A stretch of 18,725 bases of DNA from CAXPZW01 sp964221845 (GTDB lineage Bacteria > Bacteroidota > Bacteroidia > Flavobacteriales_D > Sanyastnellaceae): NCBI GenBank assembly GCA_964221845.1, contig CAXPZW010000022.1:1-18725 (forward strand). The letters run 5' to 3'. Numbering within the stretch: position 1 is the stretch's first letter; each line of letters starts with the position of its first letter. Position numbers and translations under genes: made by a program. Positions 14,826 to 18,725 of this stretch are shown in pieces. The notes beneath the pieces were generated by a model that was not told the DNA's origin, did no database searches, and was given only the letters and a program-made list of their open reading frames with translations.

Positions 14826-16567
14826 TGAACATGCTTCGCACCCGATATATCCTTGCCTGCCTTGCCGTACTGATGACGGCAGGTGTTTACGGGCAAAACA
14901 AAAAGGTCACCTTTACCGGTGCCGGCCGTCTGTTGCTCAACAGCGACCGCGTGTACGGGGACCTCTTTGACAGCGCTGCGGTAGCCACCCCCGATACGGT
15001 GACTGCGCAACGCGAACTTGGCGGTTACGCCTTGTTTGACTTGGGCTTCGACATCCGTCCCAACGCCCAAACCGAAATTCGAGCCATCACCCGTATCAAC
15101 AGCGACCTTGACGGTTTCTGGGGCGCGGGCATTGCCTTTACCGTTCGTGAGCTTTACGCCCGCGGTCTGATCAAAGGCGCTGTGCGCTATAAGATTGGTG
15201 ACATCGACACCAAGGCCACCCCTTACACCCTCTGGAACAATCAGCGCGATTTGGGCGTGAATACCGCTTCGGCGCTGAACGTGTTTGGCGATGTGATTGA
15301 CTACGAAATGTTTTACCGCGACAACATGTGGCGCCAGCAAGGTGCTGACCTGGACTTTGCGCTTATGATGCCCAAGCTGGTGGATGAGCTGCAATTCCGC
15401 GGGATGATCAGCAAGAACCGCAACACCGATTATTTCTCGCTGCCAGACCGCATGTTTGCCCTTGGTCAACTGACCGCGGTGAACGGCAATTGGGGCGAGG
15501 TGGGCTACACCTACGCCAGCATGTTTGACATTGCGGCTTCGGCCCAATTCAGCGAGTCGGCGTCGACCACCGATGTGCACACCCTGCGTTTTGATGTGGG
15601 CCTGCCTGGAGACCGCGGATTGCGTTTGGGCGGTGAGATCGGCCGTAGCGGTACGCGCTACGAAGAGACCTTCGGCGCGCCTGCCGACACTTCGGGCTCC
15701 TTCTTTGATGTGAACCTGAAAGCGCAACTGCCCAATTCGCCGTGGCAAGTGCGCGTGGGCTACCGCATGGTGGAATCGGGCTTCCGCAGCCCGGGTGCCC
15801 AGAGCCGTCAGCTGAACGTTGGCCGTACTCCGGAAGCGTTTTCGTTCTTGACCAACCAAGAGATTTCGCGCCCCATGGGTATTGGCGACATCTTGAAGGA
15901 CCCCACCTTGTACAACCTGACCTTCGGCCCTGAGCTGCAGAACTATGATCCATCCCTTGAAAACGCAGAACCTTATGGTGTGGCTACTCCCAACCGACAA
16001 GGTGTAACTGTAGGTTTGGCCATGGAGCAAGACAGCTCAGTATTGCGCACGGTGAACATCGAAGGGGGCTTCCTCACCGAAGTTCAAGGTCGTGGCATTG
16101 ACGCCTACCGCAACTTTGCATTCGCCCGCGTACGCGCTGGCATCGTGCAAGGCCCGGTCAGCGCTTCTGCGGCCATCCAATTCCAGCAAACCAGCCGCGA
16201 CGGTTTGACCGGCCAAGGCGAAGGGCTGGACGGCATTGGCCAAGTGGCCCTCAACAGCACCTTTGCTGAGTTGGGCGTGGCCTACGAGATTGCGCCCAAG
16301 ATGGACGTCGTAGGTGCGTTCTTGTTCTTCGCTGCCGACGGCAACGAGTACACCGCCATCCGCAACAGCTTCAACCAAATCACCGACTACCGCGAAATGA
16401 CGGTGGACCGCGCCGAGACCCTCTCAGCACTCGGTCTGCGTTACCGATTCTCAGACACAGTTCAACTCACTGTACAACAACACTGGCGTGGGTACGAGGA
16501 TGCGATTGACACGCAACTCAACTACAACATGAACCAGTTTGTCGTACTCTACAACATGTTCTTCTGA
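14825..16567 (+). CDS. Second outer-membrane beta-barrel protein, family not recognised
   Basis: 580 residues. The ATG at 14825 overlaps the upstream TGA by one base (TGATG); a second ATG two codons on (14831) is equally possible. The signal peptide runs to about residue 24 (ACLAVLMTAGVYGQ). The mature part has porin-like alternating strands, such as GYALFDLGFDIRP, EIRAITRINSDL, VRYKIGDIDTKA, FDVNLKAQLP and LRFDVGLPGDRG, and ends in two Phe (YNMFF), as outer-membrane barrels do. It is smaller than SusC proteins and has no plug domain. The phrase GRLLLNSDRVYGDLFDS near the N-terminus and the conserved-looking PYTLWNNQRDLGVN segment may help to find its family. Placed directly after another barrel and before two lipoproteins, it is probably part of one outer-membrane assembly. 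Confidence 0.82.
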   Translation: MNMLRTRYILACLAVLMTAGVYGQNKKVTFTGAGRLLLNSDRVYGDLFDSAAVATPDTVTAQRELGGYALFDLGFDIRPNAQTEIRAITRINSDLDGFWGAGIAFTVRELYARGLIKGAVRYKIGDIDTKATPYTLWNNQRDLGVNTASALNVFGDVIDYEMFYRDNMWRQQGADLDFALMMPKLVDELQFRGMISKNRNTDYFSLPDRMFALGQLTAVNGNWGEVGYTYASMFDIAASAQFSESASTTDVHTLRFDVGLPGDRGLRLGGEIGRSGTRYEETFGAPADTSGSFFDVNLKAQLPNSPWQVRVGYRMVESGFRSPGAQSRQLNVGRTPEAFSFLTNQEISRPMGIGDILKDPTLYNLTFGPELQNYDPSLENAEPYGVATPNRQGVTVGLAMEQDSSVLRTVNIEGGFLTEVQGRGIDAYRNFAFARVRAGIVQGPVSASAAIQFQQTSRDGLTGQGEGLDGIGQVALNSTFAELGVAYEIAPKMDVVGAFLFFAADGNEYTAIRNSFNQITDYREMTVDRAETLSALGLRYRFSDTVQLTVQQHWRGYEDAIDTQLNYNMNQFVVLYNMFF

Positions 16568-17625
16568 TGAAAAAGATTGCCCTCTATTCCCTCTGCGCGC
16601 TGGCCTTGCTTGGCTGCCGCAAAGACACTGTAGAAGGACCCGAATTGGCCGACATTTTTGGCGAGTTTGAAGTGTTCGAATCCCTCACCGCCGACAAGAG
16701 CGAAGTGGATTTCTCTGCTGGAGAAACCGTGGCGTTCTCGGCCAAGCTCTCGATCCGAACTGATTGGGAGCTGCATATCGTAGGTCAAACCACCGGCGCC
16801 CGCAAGGTCATTTCAGGCCGCGCCAAGGACATCACCGGCGATGTGGCTACTTGGAACGGCACCATCACCTTTGCTCCGATTTTTGCTGAGGAGGTGTGCA
16901 CCACCTACATGACTTTTTTGGAGTACCCCGACGAAACCCTCGAGGGGCCAGAGATCACCATCTCAACGGTAAAACCAGCAGCAGGTGTGGACCTGTTGAT
17001 TTCAGACTTCGAGGCCGATGGTCAAGGCTTTCTGCCGTTTACCGAACCCGCTTCGGACAACTACCGATTGAGCGGTACCTACTTCCAGCCAGACTACGGC
17101 ACCCCTCCGGGATTTGTGGAGGTGAATCCAGCCGAGCAAAACGGCTACTGGCGCATGACGGCCAACAACGCGGGTAGCATTTTCATTTGTGGCTTTGCTT
17201 TGGGCGGCGCGAACGTTCAAGACAACACCGATGGACAGGCCTACTACGCTATGGGCACGAATAACCCCGACAACGTTTACTTCAATGCATTCGTACACGG
17301 CTTTGGCAATGCCAACACGCGTATGGTGATCAATTTCCAGGAAGACGACAACCTGGACGGCACTTACGACCGATTCACCGAAGGATCTTGGGGCAAAGAG
17401 ATCTTGGTGGACTGGACCGGTTGGAAGCTGGTGAGCTTCCCGCTGAGCGAGACGTTGCTCTCGACTTCGGGCGGTTTTGGAAACATCGACGGTACCGGCC
17501 AGAAAGACTTGGACCGCATCCTGAATATGGAATGCCTACTCTTGGCTGCCGAGGGTACCGCAGGCCTGACCGGTTTTTGCATGGATTACGCCAATATTAC
17601 CCTCTTTACCCCCTTTGAACCGTGA
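16567..17625 (+). CDS. Lipoprotein with Ig-like and jelly-roll-like glycan-binding-type domains
   Basis: 352 residues. The ATG overlaps the upstream TGA by one base. The signal ends in a lipobox (L-L-G-C, Cys17), followed by RKDTVEGPE. After a short linker, residues about 30-135 look like an Ig-type beta-sandwich (SAGETVAFSAKLS, WNGTITFAP, GPEITISTV). Residues about 140-350 resemble a jelly-roll carbohydrate-binding domain: it opens with LLISDFEADGQG, has WGKEILVDWTGWKLVSFPLSE in the middle, and closes with FCMDYANITLF. This layout (lipidated Cys, Ig-like spacer, distal binding domain) is like that of surface glycan-binding lipoproteins of Bacteroidota, but it is not SusD and I cannot place it in a named family. 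Export to the outer surface is likely but not shown; the residues after Cys17 do not match the best-known acidic surface-export signals closely. Confidence 0.82.
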   Translation: MKKIALYSLCALALLGCRKDTVEGPELADIFGEFEVFESLTADKSEVDFSAGETVAFSAKLSIRTDWELHIVGQTTGARKVISGRAKDITGDVATWNGTITFAPIFAEEVCTTYMTFLEYPDETLEGPEITISTVKPAAGVDLLISDFEADGQGFLPFTEPASDNYRLSGTYFQPDYGTPPGFVEVNPAEQNGYWRMTANNAGSIFICGFALGGANVQDNTDGQAYYAMGTNNPDNVYFNAFVHGFGNANTRMVINFQEDDNLDGTYDRFTEGSWGKEILVDWTGWKLVSFPLSETLLSTSGGFGNIDGTGQKDLDRILNMECLLLAAEGTAGLTGFCMDYANITLFTPFEP

Positions 17626-18725
17626 GAAAGCTGCTGATAGCCACAGGCATCCTTGCGTTGTTCACCGGGTGTGAGGTCAGCTTCAAAACCCTGACCCTCG
17701 AGGACAACCTTCCTGTGCCCAAGCCCATCGTTGGTCTGGGCGACTTTACCGCCACCACCATCTTCAAGAACAGCATGAACGATGTGTGGGAGAGCGAATT
17801 TGAATGTGAATCGGTAGCCGCCACCGCAGTGGCTTCTGAAGGCGAACAAGCTCTCAAAGTGGAGTGGGACCGTGGCGGCTGTGAATGGGCCGGCTTCGGC
17901 ATCGGTTGGGATGCTTGGCAGCCCAAGGACCTTTCGGAGATCATGGACAAAGCCGCGGTGGAGTTCAAGATCCGCTCAGTAGAAGGCGAGGCCAACATTC
18001 CGCTGATCATTTTCCTGCTGGAGGATTACGGAGGCACCATGTGTGCAGCCGTATTCGGATCGGCGTGTTTGGAGAGCTACCCACTGAACGAATCTTGGCA
18101 AACCGCACGCCTGCCCTTGAGCTGGTTCAGCTACAAGGAGGACGGTTGCGATGTGACCAACATCAAGCAAATGGTGTTTGAGTTGCAAAACAGCGGTTCC
18201 TGTTTGATTGACGACATGCGCATTGTGGAGTACGAGCCGTTTGAGCGTCCAGCCTCCAGCCGCATCACCACGCCAAGCGTGGTAGAACTTGCGCCTGAGA
18301 ATGTGCTCTTTGAAGAGTCGTTCAAAAACGCTTGGGGCATCGGCGAGTTCGGTTGCCGTAAGTTCGAGATCACCCAAGAGGAAGCCTTCTCGGGCACCTC
18401 TTCGCTTTCGCTGTATCACCCTACAGCCGAGCCGTGCGATTTCAACCGCATGGGCGCCAGCTGGACCTCTTGGATTGCCGTGAACTTCACTGGCAAGGAA
18501 GCCTTCTTTGAGGCGTGGGTCAAAGCCGATGGCAGCCTGAACGATCAAAACGTATGGGTGGGCCTCGAGTCGTACGACTACCAAAACGGTGCGGTTCGCA
18601 TCGATGAAACGCACGTGGTGCGTGAGGAACGCGGTTGGAAGCAAGTTCTTGTTCCGCTTGCGGGCACCGGAGTAGGTTCTGAAACCTTCCCAGCTGGCCG
18701 CGTGAAACAACTCTTTTTGGAAACC
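17622..18725 (+). CDS. Lipoprotein with two tandem jelly-roll-like domains (3' end outside window)
   Basis: 368 residues visible, open to the window end. The start is GTG at 17622, overlapping the upstream TGA by four bases (GTGA). It was chosen because it gives an immediate lipoprotein signal peptide, MRKLLIATGILALFTGC (Cys17; Phe at -3 is unusual, Leu being commoner). Two related domains follow. The first (about 42-207) runs from TTIFKNSMNDVWESEF through EQALKVEWDRGGCEWAGFGIGW and IPLIIFLLEDYGG to LIDDMRIVEY. The second (from about 226) opens with NVLFEESFKNAWGIGEFGC and continues with GTSSLSLYHP, TSWIAVNFTGKEAFFEAWVK and WKQVLVPLAG. This pattern resembles CBM11/CIA30-type galactose-binding-like folds. 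The paired Cys in each domain may form disulfides. Probably a surface glycan-binding partner of the preceding lipoprotein. Confidence 0.8.
   Translation, partial: MRKLLIATGILALFTGCEVSFKTLTLEDNLPVPKPIVGLGDFTATTIFKNSMNDVWESEFECESVAATAVASEGEQALKVEWDRGGCEWAGFGIGWDAWQPKDLSEIMDKAAVEFKIRSVEGEANIPLIIFLLEDYGGTMCAAVFGSACLESYPLNESWQTARLPLSWFSYKEDGCDVTNIKQMVFELQNSGSCLIDDMRIVEYEPFERPASSRITTPSVVELAPENVLFEESFKNAWGIGEFGCRKFEITQEEAFSGTSSLSLYHPTAEPCDFNRMGASWTSWIAVNFTGKEAFFEAWVKADGSLNDQNVWVGLESYDYQNGAVRIDETHVVREERGWKQVLVPLAGTGVGSETFPAGRVKQLFLET

Noticed and set aside
14765..16030. A 421-codon open frame on the minus strand
   Set aside because: It lies fully opposite the barrel gene at 14825-16567 and part of its neighbour, which have signal peptides, coupled starts and proper C-termini. 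The minus-strand product has no signal, domain or sensible composition. It is a by-product of GC-rich codon use.
12822..16567. SusC/TonB-dependent receptor pair
   Set aside because: Neither barrel shows a carboxypeptidase-like N-terminal domain, TonB box or plug domain, both are too short for SusC, and neither lipoprotein resembles SusD.

Overview
The window looks like part of a chromosome from a marine-type Bacteroidota, most likely Flavobacteriales. The evidence is a type IX secretion (T9SS) type A C-terminal sorting domain, short Lys-rich signal peptides ending in Q-A-Q or V-A-Q, lipoproteins with clear lipoboxes, the near absence of Shine-Dalgarno sequences, TAnnTTTG-like promoter boxes, and Cys-bracketed G-C-T-D...D-D-G-S-C repeats that I know from secreted proteins of this group. 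Every gene is on the + strand. No tRNA, rRNA, IS element, CRISPR array or phage gene is visible.

Layout. (1) 1-705: C-terminal part of glucose-6-phosphate isomerase (pgi). (2) 793-2559: secreted protein with a duplicated unknown domain, seven 21-residue Cys repeats and a dockerin-like tail, closed by a strong terminator. (3) 2677-4533: sugar transporter of the GPH/SLC45-like major facilitator group, with an unusual insertion of about 120 residues. (4) 4534-4859: a 326-bp intergenic region rich in short inverted repeats. (5) 4860-8543: a 1227-residue secreted protein made of nine glycan-binding-like modules and no visible enzyme. (6) A perfect hairpin terminator at 8569-8606, then 8619-11411: a GH16 endo-beta-glucanase (laminarinase-like) carrying four more of the same modules. 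(7) 11446-18725: five further genes (T9SS-exported protein, two outer-membrane beta-barrels, two lipoproteins), the last running off the window. Genes four to eight of the GH16 run are joined by 1- to 4-base stop/start overlaps.

How the genes may work together (inference). The secreted multivalent binder and the GH16 enzyme would capture and cut a polysaccharide outside the cell. The two barrels and two lipoproteins would form an outer-membrane part of the system. The MFS transporter would bring small sugars across the inner membrane, and Pgi would feed glucose-6-phosphate into glycolysis. GH16 with an ExDxxE motif points to a beta-1,3-glucan such as laminarin, whereas the binding modules resemble the CBM20/CBM48 (starch/glycogen-binding) fold, so the substrate is open. 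No SusC/SusD pair or TonB-dependent receptor is present in the window.

The most unusual point is that three neighbouring secreted proteins end in the same Cys-bracketed single dockerin-type calcium loop, where flavobacterial secreted proteins usually carry a T9SS sorting domain, while a fourth neighbour has the ordinary T9SS domain. The reading of this tail as a sorting or attachment signal is a hypothesis.
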